A stretch of 22,955 nucleotides of DNA from an uncultured Fenollaria sp. (GTDB taxonomy: Bacteria > Bacillota > Clostridia > Tissierellales > Peptoniphilaceae). Positions 6,669 to 12,652 of the stretch are shown in pieces. A program made the translations under genes and the position numbers. The notes under the pieces were generated by a model, which was not told the DNA's origin, made no database searches, and saw only the letters and a list, made by a program, of their open reading frames with translations. Every line of letters starts with the position of its first letter. Positions within the stretch are counted from its first letter, which is position 1. The stretch covers positions 1 to 22,955 of the forward strand of contig NZ_CAMJVK010000029.1 in the NCBI RefSeq assembly GCF_946221515.1, in the 5' to 3' direction.

Positions 6669-8039
6669 ATGGTGAATATAGTTAAAATTACAGGAGCATA
6701 TCGTGGTATAAAAAGTATACTGCTCATAGCTATAATATTTTTATTTAGAGATATTTTAAACAGAAGCAGTATAAAAAGAGCAAATAAAGTGCTTTGGACC
6801 ATATTAATAATATTTTTATTGATTCCATTTTCAATAGTCTTTAAAGTATCTAAAACGGCGGATTATGGTTTATTAAACATACCAATCAAGGTGTTACTGT
6901 CTATAAGTGATTTTACACGGCAATTAACAAATAGCCTTGCAGATGTATTATCACGAATTAATATATATATAATAGCTACACTATTTATTATATATTTAAC
7001 TTTAAAGATTGCTGAAAGAAATAAAGCTATGAAAGGTTCAAAATTATTAGCTTATAATGCTTTTGTAAATGAACTTGTAGACGGCTTTCACTTAAAAAGA
7101 AAGGTAACAGTACTTTTAAATGACAATATATCAACGCCAGTAACGTATGGAAATTTTAAACCAAAGATAGTTCTTCAAAGCTATATACTTGAGGATGAAG
7201 AACTTTTAGAACATGTTTTAGTGCATGAGCTGACACATATAAAGTACTTTGACATAGCCTTTACGCATATAAAGAACATAGCTCTTTGCTTGTATTGGTA
7301 CAATATAGCTATGTGGATAGCTAGCAAATTATTTGAAGATGATTTAGAGATACTTTGTGATAAGAAAGTTTTAGAAAGACTTAGAAATACACAAGAAAAT
7401 AAAAAGGCTTATGCGATGAGCATGCTTAAGATTATGGAAAGGGAAGTAAATAAACAAAATTATGTATTAAATTTTAGTCCAATAAAAGAAAGGATATTGA
7501 TTATGAAAAATTATAAGAAAAAATTTAGCGGTATTTGTATTTTTGCCCTAGTACTAGTGTTGTCAACTGTGGTATTTGCTGAAGTAAGACCTGATGATAT
7601 AACTGAGGTTAAAGTTATTGGGGATGAGCAAAATTATGAAGGTATAGAAAGTGAAAGAGTAAAAATTATAACAAATGAAGAATATGAAAAACTAAATTTA
7701 GGAGAATTAAAACAAACAAAGCTTAGATTAGTTAATTTAGATAATTTAGAAGAATTGGATGGCTTGGATCATAAATTATATAAATTTAATATGATGTCTT
7801 TTACTGGACGAGATCATGATGGCTTTACTGTTAAAATAAGTGATATGAAATGTATAGAAGGAGTCAAATATAACCTTACAATAAAAGAAAATAAAAAAAT
7901 TATTTACGATCAACAGTTTAAAGGAGATGTGCAATTAGAAATAAATGCAGATCAATTAAATAATTATGAGGTTATTATAGTTAACCTTTCAACTGAAAGT
8001 TTGAAATATAAGATTAAATTGAATAGTTATGTTGGATGA
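6669..8039 (+). CDS. M56-family (BlaR1-like) membrane metalloprotease sensor with non-PBP outer domain
   Basis: A 456-residue membrane protein. Hydrophobic segments lie at about 14-28, 41-58 and 98-113, then 287-304. The M56 peptidase domain contains TPVTYGNFKPKIVLQ (156-170), the zinc motif HELTH (186-190) with catalytic E187, and a downstream E-x-x-C-D (227-231) that probably supplies the third ligand. In BlaR1/MecR1 such a protease, on ligand binding outside, turns off the paired repressor. Here the outer C-terminal part (305-456) shows no S-x-x-K, S-x-N or K-T-G motif, so it is not the beta-lactam sensor domain. It looks beta-rich with DNLEELDGLDHK and an R-D-H-D-G element, and I do not recognise it. 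The ATG at 6669 follows the repressor stop by one base and has no clear ribosome binding site, so translation is probably coupled. Confidence 0.88.
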   Translation: MVNIVKITGAYRGIKSILLIAIIFLFRDILNRSSIKRANKVLWTILIIFLLIPFSIVFKVSKTADYGLLNIPIKVLLSISDFTRQLTNSLADVLSRINIYIIATLFIIYLTLKIAERNKAMKGSKLLAYNAFVNELVDGFHLKRKVTVLLNDNISTPVTYGNFKPKIVLQSYILEDEELLEHVLVHELTHIKYFDIAFTHIKNIALCLYWYNIAMWIASKLFEDDLEILCDKKVLERLRNTQENKKAYAMSMLKIMEREVNKQNYVLNFSPIKERILIMKNYKKKFSGICIFALVLVLSTVVFAEVRPDDITEVKVIGDEQNYEGIESERVKIITNEEYEKLNLGELKQTKLRLVNLDNLEELDGLDHKLYKFNMMSFTGRDHDGFTVKISDMKCIEGVKYNLTIKENKKIIYDQQFKGDVQLEINADQLNNYEVIIVNLSTESLKYKIKLNSYVG

Positions 8040-8046
8040 TATCATC
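8035..8046. promoter_or_regulatory. 12-bp perfect palindrome at the end of the M56 gene
   Basis: GATGATATCATC is a perfect 12-base palindrome spanning the M56 stop codon. It is just upstream of the strong ribosome binding site of a 24-codon ORF. It may be a protein-binding site for a secondary promoter driving the downstream secreted-protein genes, but no good -35/-10 pair accompanies it. Confidence 0.3.
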
Positions 8047-8073
8047 ATATATAGTGAGGGGAGGTGAGATATA

Positions 8074-8148
8074 ATGATTAATTATTATCCAATGAGATAT
8101 AAAAATGGAGACAATATAATGATTAGTAAAGATAAACAATTATATTAA
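8074..8148 (+). CDS. Possible 24-residue peptide (unrecognised small ORF)
   Basis: ATG at 8074 to TAA at 8146-8148 encodes 24 residues beginning MINYYPMRYKNG and ending DKQLY. It is preceded by GGGGAGGTGA (8058-8067), 6 bases from the ATG, one of the best ribosome binding sites in the window. The peptide is polar, with no membrane segment and no cysteines. It could be a real peptide, a leader ORF that controls translation of the gene at 8174, or the start of a decayed gene. The strong initiation signal is the only support. Confidence 0.4.
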   Translation: MINYYPMRYKNGDNIMISKDKQLY

Positions 8149-8173
8149 AAGGTGTTAAGTTAGGAGGAAAAAA

Positions 8174-8362
8174 ATGTTGAAGAAATGTGTAAATCTATTG
8201 TTATGCATATTAATGGTTTTTAATATGTGTTATGTTGCAAAATCTGAAAATTTAAATGAAAATCAATATGGTAAAGTATTTAGCGATGAGTTTGGAGATT
8301 ACTATGAGGACGAAGATTTATTTATAGCTGCACAAAAAAAGATAATAAATATCTTGCTTTAG
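8174..8362 (+). CDS. N-terminal part of an unrecognised secreted protein, frame broken at an A7 run
   Basis: Starts at ATG 8174 behind AGGAGG (8162-8167). The first ~22 residues form a signal peptide: lysines, then LLLCILMVFNMCYVA. An acidic stretch follows, ENQYGKVFSDEFGDYYEDED. This frame stops at 8360-8362, 62 codons in. However, a -1 shift at the seven A's at 8334-8340 joins it to the long frame ending at 9012, giving a coherent protein of 279 residues (55 from this frame plus 224). I therefore read this and the feature at 8386 as one gene. The break may be a sequencing or assembly error, a real inactivating mutation, poly-A phase variation, or programmed frameshifting. The family is not recognised. 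Confidence 0.7.
   Translation: MLKKCVNLLLCILMVFNMCYVAKSENLNENQYGKVFSDEFGDYYEDEDLFIAAQKKIINILL
8335..8341 (+). promoter_or_regulatory. In-phase A AAA AAG slippery heptamer
   Basis: In the frame that starts at 8174, the codons run CAA AAA AAG, so A-AAA-AAG is exactly in the phase needed for tandem -1 slippage, as in E. coli dnaX. After slipping, the ribosome reads GAT AAT AAA and continues to 9012. I see no obvious stimulatory hairpin close downstream, and the GAGGA at 8306-8310 is too far upstream to be the usual Shine-Dalgarno stimulator. Confidence 0.45.
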
Positions 8363-8385
8363 CAGTAAAATATAAAGATACTAAT

Positions 8386-9012
8386 GTGGTTAAAGAATAT
8401 TCTGATGAGGCAATTCCAGCAAATATTTATAATTTATTATATGATATTAAAAATAATAAATTAAAGTGGAGCAGCGTTTATGAAAAAGATAATATGTTGT
8501 ATGCTACGAGAAGTAGTAGTAGTCAAGAAAATGAATGCAGAGAGCTTTTAAAAATAAAAGCTAATAGTGATGAATATTTTAATAAATATTTAATGGGAAG
8601 ATATATTGATGGTACATTTGGAACGCTATATGAAGATATGATGTTTAAAGTGTATTATGATACTGGTAAATATTTTAGAGCAGGAACTAAACTTGTTACA
8701 ATTGTTGCAACATTAGGAGTACCTGGTTTAAATATTAAAGGCATAGTCGAAGTTGTATTGGCTGCTAATGATATTTTTGAATTATACAAAGACACACAGT
8801 TTGATGTGTATGTTGCTGACATAAATTACAATAGAGAGGCTATAGTTCATGACAAAGTATATAATAGGGCTGGAAAAACAATACATGGAAAAGTTGTTTT
8901 TGCAGATATAAACGGAACGTATAAAGAGTTAAGTATAAGAAAGGCAGGATATTTTGATGACCCTGAAAGGATGATAGAATCAGCTGTATATGATTATAAG
9001 TTGGGAAAATAA
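8386..9012 (+). CDS. C-terminal part of the same unrecognised secreted protein
   Basis: The open frame actually continues upstream to the A7 run (GAT at 8341). The GTG at 8386 is only the first possible start codon and has no ribosome binding site, so this is better read as the body of the gene starting at 8174. Visible features: a polar alpha/beta stretch with LLYDIKNNKLKWSSVYEKDN; a run of serines (ATRSSSSQ); a hydrophobic glycine-containing stretch, LVTIVATLGVPGLNIKGIVE, that could be a membrane-inserting or buried helix pair; and a C-terminal beta-type region, NRAGKTIHGKVVFADINGTY. I know no family match. The gene ends two bases before the next one and lies inside the AT-rich cassette. 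Codon use is strongly A/T-ending. Confidence 0.7.
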   Translation: MVKEYSDEAIPANIYNLLYDIKNNKLKWSSVYEKDNMLYATRSSSSQENECRELLKIKANSDEYFNKYLMGRYIDGTFGTLYEDMMFKVYYDTGKYFRAGTKLVTIVATLGVPGLNIKGIVEVVLAANDIFELYKDTQFDVYVADINYNREAIVHDKVYNRAGKTIHGKVVFADINGTYKELSIRKAGYFDDPERMIESAVYDYKLGK

Positions 9013-9014
9013 AT

Positions 9015-9437
9015 ATGTATAATAATAATATGAAAGAAAAGAACAATGCGGCATGGGAAAGCCATGAAAAAAGACTTAACGATAAGATTTTTTTGATATT
9101 GTTAATTATAGTTTCACTAGCATTTGTATATAGAGTTTTTGTCTACGATCCTTTTTTTGATCCGGATACATTATTTGTCAAAGCTAACAAAGTCATGTCT
9201 AATACCGATGCTATTAAGATTGATGATAAGATAATTAAGTTTAATATAGCATCAAGGATAATAAAAACGGAAAGAGCTGAAGATGAGTACACTGACACAA
9301 AAGAGGTATTACTACTTAATGATGCTGGTAGAGAGATTGGAAAAGCAAAACTTTCTAAACTTAATGGCGAGGATGTAATTAGAGTCTTTAAATATGAGTT
9401 TAAAGTTGAATTATTAAATGAAAGTGCGAAAGAGTGA
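9015..9437 (+). CDS. Unrecognised membrane-anchored protein
   Basis: A 140-residue protein with a charged N-terminus, one membrane helix at about 25-41 (IFLILLIIVSLAFVYRVFV) and an outer domain of ~95 residues. The outer domain has alternating charged/hydrophobic strands, for example DAIKIDDKIIKFNIASRII and EDVIRVFKYEFKVELL. It has no cysteines. The start at 9015 is two bases after the upstream stop, with a modest GGGA at 9003-9006, so it is probably coupled to the secreted-protein gene. An immunity, anchoring or accessory function for the neighbouring secreted proteins is conceivable but not supported by any motif. Confidence 0.65.
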   Translation: MYNNNMKEKNNAAWESHEKRLNDKIFLILLIIVSLAFVYRVFVYDPFFDPDTLFVKANKVMSNTDAIKIDDKIIKFNIASRIIKTERAEDEYTDTKEVLLLNDAGREIGKAKLSKLNGEDVIRVFKYEFKVELLNESAKE

Positions 9438-9599
9438 ACTATAAACTGAATTGAAAATTATATAATATTGAAAAAAAGAACATTGTAAAACCTTTTTAAT
9501 GCGGTGACTAGTAGTTATATAAAAAAGAATAAAAATGTAGATATTAATTTAATTATTAAGTTTAGGCATATCGGTTTCCTTATAGTAGGAGGTAATAAA

Positions 9600-10319
9600 A
9601 TGTTAAGAAAAATAAAAGCATTATTGATAATAAGTATTTTTATAATATTTAGTTTTGCATCTAAGGCAAGTTCTAGAGATATTATAAATGATAGAATTTA
9701 CTATAAAAATCTCTCAAAAAGAAATGATTTAATAGTTAATGCACTTAAAAATGGTGAATCTGACTTTGAAAGAATTATTAAAGAACAATTTTCTTATGAG
9801 GATTTACAGGTACCAGTTATTGAGGATATTAAAGTAATTAGAAGTGAAGAGCTTGATAACGTCATAATTAATTTTAAAAATGATGGCACATTCTATATAG
9901 AAAAGATTAACATAAAAAATGATAAGTTAAGGGTTGCAACTGAGCACGATATTAGATTAAGAGGAGCTGTATCTTACAAGACAGCATCTAACAGTTATGA
10001 AGCGAGAGGGCTTTTTGGCAACTTGCTATGGGAAGCTTATATAGAAGCAGAATTTGGGTTTGATGGACAAAAAGCTTGGGTAAATGGAACTCCATATGGA
10101 TATTATAAAAGAGGAAATTTAAGCTTGTGGCAAGTAAGCGATTGGGATGTCGGTTGGACAAATTATGGAGGTGAGTTAGGAGCTAGAGCTTATGCAAGAG
10201 GTAATTTTCATTGGGGAGTTGAATATGATGGCAATGGACTTGTAGTTCAAGAACTTAACCTAGATTTAAGAGTTTCATGTAATTATAAAGGAAGAATATT
10301 TAAAAATGAAGGTGTGTAA
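9600..10319 (+). CDS. Unrecognised secreted protein, Trp/Gly-rich C-terminal domain
   Basis: A 239-residue protein beginning with a clear signal peptide (LLIISIFIIFSFASKA, probable cleavage after A23). The N-terminal half is alpha/beta and charged. The C-terminal domain (about 120-235) is rich in W, Y and G, with repeated short beta-type segments: GNLLWEAYIEAEFGFDGQKA, SLWQVSDWDVGWTNYGGE, ARAYARGNFHWGVEYDGNG and LNLDLRVSCNYKGR. This suggests a beta-sandwich of the sort seen in secreted bacteriocin-like or cell-surface proteins, but I cannot assign a family. The ATG at 9600 has AGGAGGT at 9587-9593. The same frame is open back to 9504 but would put a basic stretch in front of the signal peptide, so I reject that start. 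A 162-base gap with no gene precedes it. Confidence 0.75.
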   Translation: MLRKIKALLIISIFIIFSFASKASSRDIINDRIYYKNLSKRNDLIVNALKNGESDFERIIKEQFSYEDLQVPVIEDIKVIRSEELDNVIINFKNDGTFYIEKINIKNDKLRVATEHDIRLRGAVSYKTASNSYEARGLFGNLLWEAYIEAEFGFDGQKAWVNGTPYGYYKRGNLSLWQVSDWDVGWTNYGGELGARAYARGNFHWGVEYDGNGLVVQELNLDLRVSCNYKGRIFKNEGV

Positions 10320-10335
10320 AAACTAGGTGATAAGT

Positions 10336-10524
10336 ATGAAATTAAATAAAAAATTTTTACTAATTTGTTTTGTGATTATATTTTCAATATTATTAAATAA
10401 CATTCATTATGAAAACGCATATAGTTTAATCAAAATATTGCTTGCATGTGTGGCAATTTCGCTTATAAGTTCAATTATAGTGAATGTAATTGTTATTTTG
10501 TGTAAAAAATTAATTAATGTATAA
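10336..10524 (+). CDS. Small two-helix membrane protein
   Basis: A 62-residue protein made almost entirely of two hydrophobic helices (about 6-22 and 33-56) with lysines at both ends. The ATG at 10336 is chosen because AGGTGAT (10325-10331) precedes it at good spacing. A GTG at 10327 in the same frame overlaps that site. It follows the secreted Trp/Gly-rich protein by 16 bases and is the last gene of the cassette. Its size and position would suit an immunity-like or holin-like partner, but this is only an inference from layout. Confidence 0.6.
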   Translation: MKLNKKFLLICFVIIFSILLNNIHYENAYSLIKILLACVAISLISSIIVNVIVILCKKLINV

Positions 10525-10593
10525 ATAATTAAAAGATACAAAATTAGCTGAAGATATAATTTCTATATAAAAGTTAATAAGCCCATAGATATT

Positions 10594-10628
10594 AATGACT
10601 AGTGCAAAAGCTAGTCATTTTTCTTTTG
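10594..10628 (+). terminator. Rho-independent terminator ending the accessory cassette
   Basis: AATGACTAG (10594-10602) pairs perfectly with CTAGTCATT (10611-10619) around an 8-base loop. The sequence then runs TTTTTCTTTT. The stretch 10525-10593 before it holds no gene. Confidence 0.88.
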
Positions 10629-10646
10629 CAATATTTTTAATAGCTC

Positions 10647-10675
10647 AAAAAATACTACTAAAGTAGTATTTTTTA
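10647..10675. terminator. Second, bidirectional terminator upstream of mraZ
   Basis: AAAAAATACTAC (10647-10658) pairs over 12 bases with GTAGTATTTTTT (10663-10674) around the loop TAAA. Both strands end in a T-run. With the terminator at 10594 it makes a double barrier between the cassette and the dcw cluster. Confidence 0.78.
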
Positions 10676-10710
10676 GACATTTGTGTAACATGATTGTAAT
10701 ATTACTAGTA

Positions 10711-10779
10711 AAATGTATGAAAATGGTTTAAAATGGTTGTAAAGAAGCTAGAAATGGTTCGAAATGGTTATTAATGTTT
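10711..10779 (+). promoter_or_regulatory. MraZ operator: 10-bp-phased AAATGG repeat array
   Basis: AAATGGTT occurs at 10721, 10731, 10752 and 10762. Weaker copies lie at 10711 (AAATGTAT), 10741 (AAAGAAGC) and 10772 (TAATGTTT). All lie on a 10-bp lattice, with one extra base between the 10741 and 10752 units. MraZ is known to bind short direct repeats with 10-bp spacing (TGGG-type in E. coli, AAAGTG-type in Mycoplasma) just upstream of its own gene, which is the position here. The array ends 26 bases before the mraZ ATG. A weak promoter, TTGTAA (10694-10699), 16 bases, TATGAA (10716-10721), overlaps its start. Confidence 0.82.
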
Positions 10780-10805
10780 AGAATAGCATTAAGAAGGTGT
10801 TATCA

Positions 10806-11228
10806 ATGTTCATGGGTTTATTTAAACATAGTATTGATTCAAATGGGAGGGTTATCATACCCTCTAAAATGCGTGATGAACTTGGTAAAGACTTCATAAT
10901 CACTAGGGGATACGACAGATGTATCTACATTTATAACCGTGAAACTTATGAGAAAAAGCTTGAGCAATTTGATGATTTGCCTGATACTGTTCTAGAAAAC
11001 AGAAAATTTGAACGTGAGATGTTCCTTTACATGAACGAAGCTAACATGGACAAGAACGGCCGTGTTATGCTACCTGAGATGCTTAGAGATATGATGGATA
11101 TAAAGGGCGACGTTTATATAATTGGCGTAAGAAAGAGAATTGAGATTTGGGATACAGAAGTTTATAAGAACTACAAAGCAACTGTTGCACCTCTTGAAGA
11201 GCTTGCAAATAACATAAAGAGAGAGTAG
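10806..11228 (+). CDS. mraZ: Transcriptional regulator MraZ
   Basis: A 140-residue DNA-binding protein with the two AbrB-like half-domains of MraZ. Each contains the D-x-x-G-R-(V)-x-x-P motif: DSNGRVIIPSKMRDELG near the start and DKNGRVMLPEMLRDM in the second half. MraZ forms ring-shaped oligomers and controls the dcw operon, usually as a repressor. I place the start at ATG 10806 (MFMGLFKHS, matching the usual MFMG- opening), 6 bases after AAGAAGGTG. The GTG at 10797 lies within that site. It is the first gene of the dcw cluster and sits immediately downstream of its probable operator. Confidence 0.96.
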   Translation: MFMGLFKHSIDSNGRVIIPSKMRDELGKDFIITRGYDRCIYIYNRETYEKKLEQFDDLPDTVLENRKFEREMFLYMNEANMDKNGRVMLPEMLRDMMDIKGDVYIIGVRKRIEIWDTEVYKNYKATVAPLEELANNIKRE

Positions 11229-11230
11229 TT

Positions 11231-12163
11231 ATGGAGTTTAAGCACATACCCATCATGCTTTCTGAAGTGATAGAAGGCCTTGATATAAAGCCGAATGGCA
11301 TTTACCTAGACGGTACCATTGGTGGAGCGGGTCACTCGCAAGAAATTCTTAAGAGACTTAATGAAGACGGTATACTAATAGGTGTTGATAGGGACAGGGA
11401 AGCTCTTAATAAAGCAAATGAAGTATTATCAAGTGTTGGAGGCAATTTTAAATTGGTTCACGATAACTATAGGAATGTCAAAGCCATTTGCCAAAGTTTA
11501 GGCGTTGATCACTTAGATGGCATACTTCTTGATATAGGCGTATCGTCTTATCAGCTTGACAACAAGGACAGAGGCTTTTCATACAGGATGGACGCGAAGC
11601 TTGATATGCGTATGGACCAAGAGAGCGGCAAATCTGCTTACGACATCGTTAATACATATACTAAGGAAGAATTAGAAGAAGTAATATATAAATATTCGCA
11701 AGAGAGATGGGCTAGAAGGATAGCTGAATTTATCTGTGAATATAGGGCAGAAAAACCGATAGAGACTACATTTGAACTGACTGACGTAATTAAGAGGGCA
11801 ATACCAAAAAAGGCGAGGGAGAACAAACATCCATCTAAAAAGACTTTTCAAGCCTTAAGGATAGAGGTAAATGATGAGCTTGGCGCATTAAACGCTGCCT
11901 TGCAAGACGCTATCGACATTTTAAACCCAGATGGAAGGATAGCGGTAATAACATTTCATTCGATGGAAGACAAAATCGTAAAAGATATATTTAAATTTAA
12001 CACGCTTGATTGCATTTGCCCACCAGAGAGCATTATCTGCACATGCAATCACAAAAGAAAGTTAAAGCTTGTGAACAATAAGCCACTTGTAGCAAGCGAA
12101 GAAGAATTAAAAGCTAATCCGAGAAGCGAAAGCGCTAAGCTTAGGATAGCTCAAAGAGTATAG
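11231..12163 (+). CDS. rsmH: 16S rRNA (cytosine(1402)-N4)-methyltransferase
   Basis: A 310-residue SAM-dependent methyltransferase (also MraW) that modifies C1402 in the decoding centre of 16S rRNA. Motifs: HIPIMLSEVIEGL at the N-terminus, the SAM-binding GTIGGAGHSQEIL, GVDRDREAL, DGILLDIGVSSYQLD, FQALRIEVNDEL, and the C-terminal AVITFHSMEDKIVKD followed by the cysteine-containing CICPPESIICTCNHKRK. All are typical, and the length is normal. It starts two bases after the mraZ stop and its stop codon overlaps the ribosome binding site of ftsL. Confidence 0.97.
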   Translation: MEFKHIPIMLSEVIEGLDIKPNGIYLDGTIGGAGHSQEILKRLNEDGILIGVDRDREALNKANEVLSSVGGNFKLVHDNYRNVKAICQSLGVDHLDGILLDIGVSSYQLDNKDRGFSYRMDAKLDMRMDQESGKSAYDIVNTYTKEELEEVIYKYSQERWARRIAEFICEYRAEKPIETTFELTDVIKRAIPKKARENKHPSKKTFQALRIEVNDELGALNAALQDAIDILNPDGRIAVITFHSMEDKIVKDIFKFNTLDCICPPESIICTCNHKRKLKLVNNKPLVASEEELKANPRSESAKLRIAQRV

Positions 12164-12175
12164 GGGAGGTACACT

Positions 12176-12652
12176 ATGTCATCTGCAGCGAGAAAATTAT
12201 ATGATAGTCCAGTTTATTCGCAAGAAAGGACAGTAAGCAAACCACTTGTAAAAAAGAACGTTAAGCATAAAGCCAAAGCAAAGGAGAGAGTCGTTAATGT
12301 TTTCTTCGTGAGAACTGTTTTGTGCGCCGTAGCTATCGGTCTTGTATTTACTATGCTTGTTTTTTGCGCTGACAGAATCACTAGAGTGCAAAACTCCATT
12401 AACCATAGCAACGCTGAGATTAATAGGCTTAAGACTACTCTTATAGATGAGACTGCAAAGCTTGAAAGCCTTAAGAATGCTGGTGCGATCGAGTACGAAG
12501 CAAGGACTAAGCTTGGAATGATCTACCCTAATGAAGCGCAAATACTAAATATAAACACAAACAGTAAAGAAGAAAGAGAGATTGACGATAAAGTTATTGT
12601 TAGTCTTGATTCAGACATCAATCAAAGTATAGAAGAAAGTGAAAGAAAATGA
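12176..12652 (+). CDS. ftsL: Cell division protein FtsL-like
   Basis: A 158-residue bitopic protein: a basic cytoplasmic N-terminus (1-40), one membrane helix (about 42-64), a coiled-coil segment (ITRVQNSINHSNAEINRLKTTLIDETAKLESL), then AIEYEARTKLGMIYP, the typical FtsL/DivIC end of the coiled coil. An acidic tail of ~30 residues follows. FtsL joins DivIB and DivIC to activate the septal FtsW-PBP complex. The identification rests on position between rsmH and the PBP gene and on topology, since the family is poorly conserved. The ribosome binding site GGGGAGG (12163-12169) overlaps the rsmH stop. Its own stop overlaps the next start as ATGA. Confidence 0.88.
   Translation: MSSAARKLYDSPVYSQERTVSKPLVKKNVKHKAKAKERVVNVFFVRTVLCAVAIGLVFTMLVFCADRITRVQNSINHSNAEINRLKTTLIDETAKLESLKNAGAIEYEARTKLGMIYPNEAQILNINTNSKEEREIDDKVIVSLDSDINQSIEESERK

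Noticed and set aside
6669..8039. A beta-lactam resistance sensor (true BlaR1/MecR1) and an associated beta-lactamase
   Set aside because: The outer domain lacks penicillin-binding motifs, and no beta-lactamase or PBP2a gene is present in the cassette.
9504..9599. N-terminal extension of the Trp/Gly-rich secreted protein from a GTG at 9504
   Set aside because: It would place 32 basic residues before an otherwise perfect signal peptide, and it lacks a ribosome binding site, whereas ATG 9600 has AGGAGGT at ideal spacing.
9438..9599. A promoter or small RNA in the 162-base gap before the second secreted protein gene
   Set aside because: The gap is very AT-rich and many TATAAT-like strings occur, but none has a -35 at proper spacing. 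The only structure seen is a 4-bp hairpin near the ribosome binding site.
10701..10780. CRISPR-like array because of the regular AAATGG repeats
   Set aside because: The units are 8 bases on a 10-bp period, with no spacers, no 24-40-base repeats and no cas genes. The position before mraZ explains them as an operator.
10797..10805. GTG start for mraZ
   Set aside because: The GTG lies inside the AAGAAGGTG ribosome binding site. ATG 10806 gives the usual MFMG- N-terminus.
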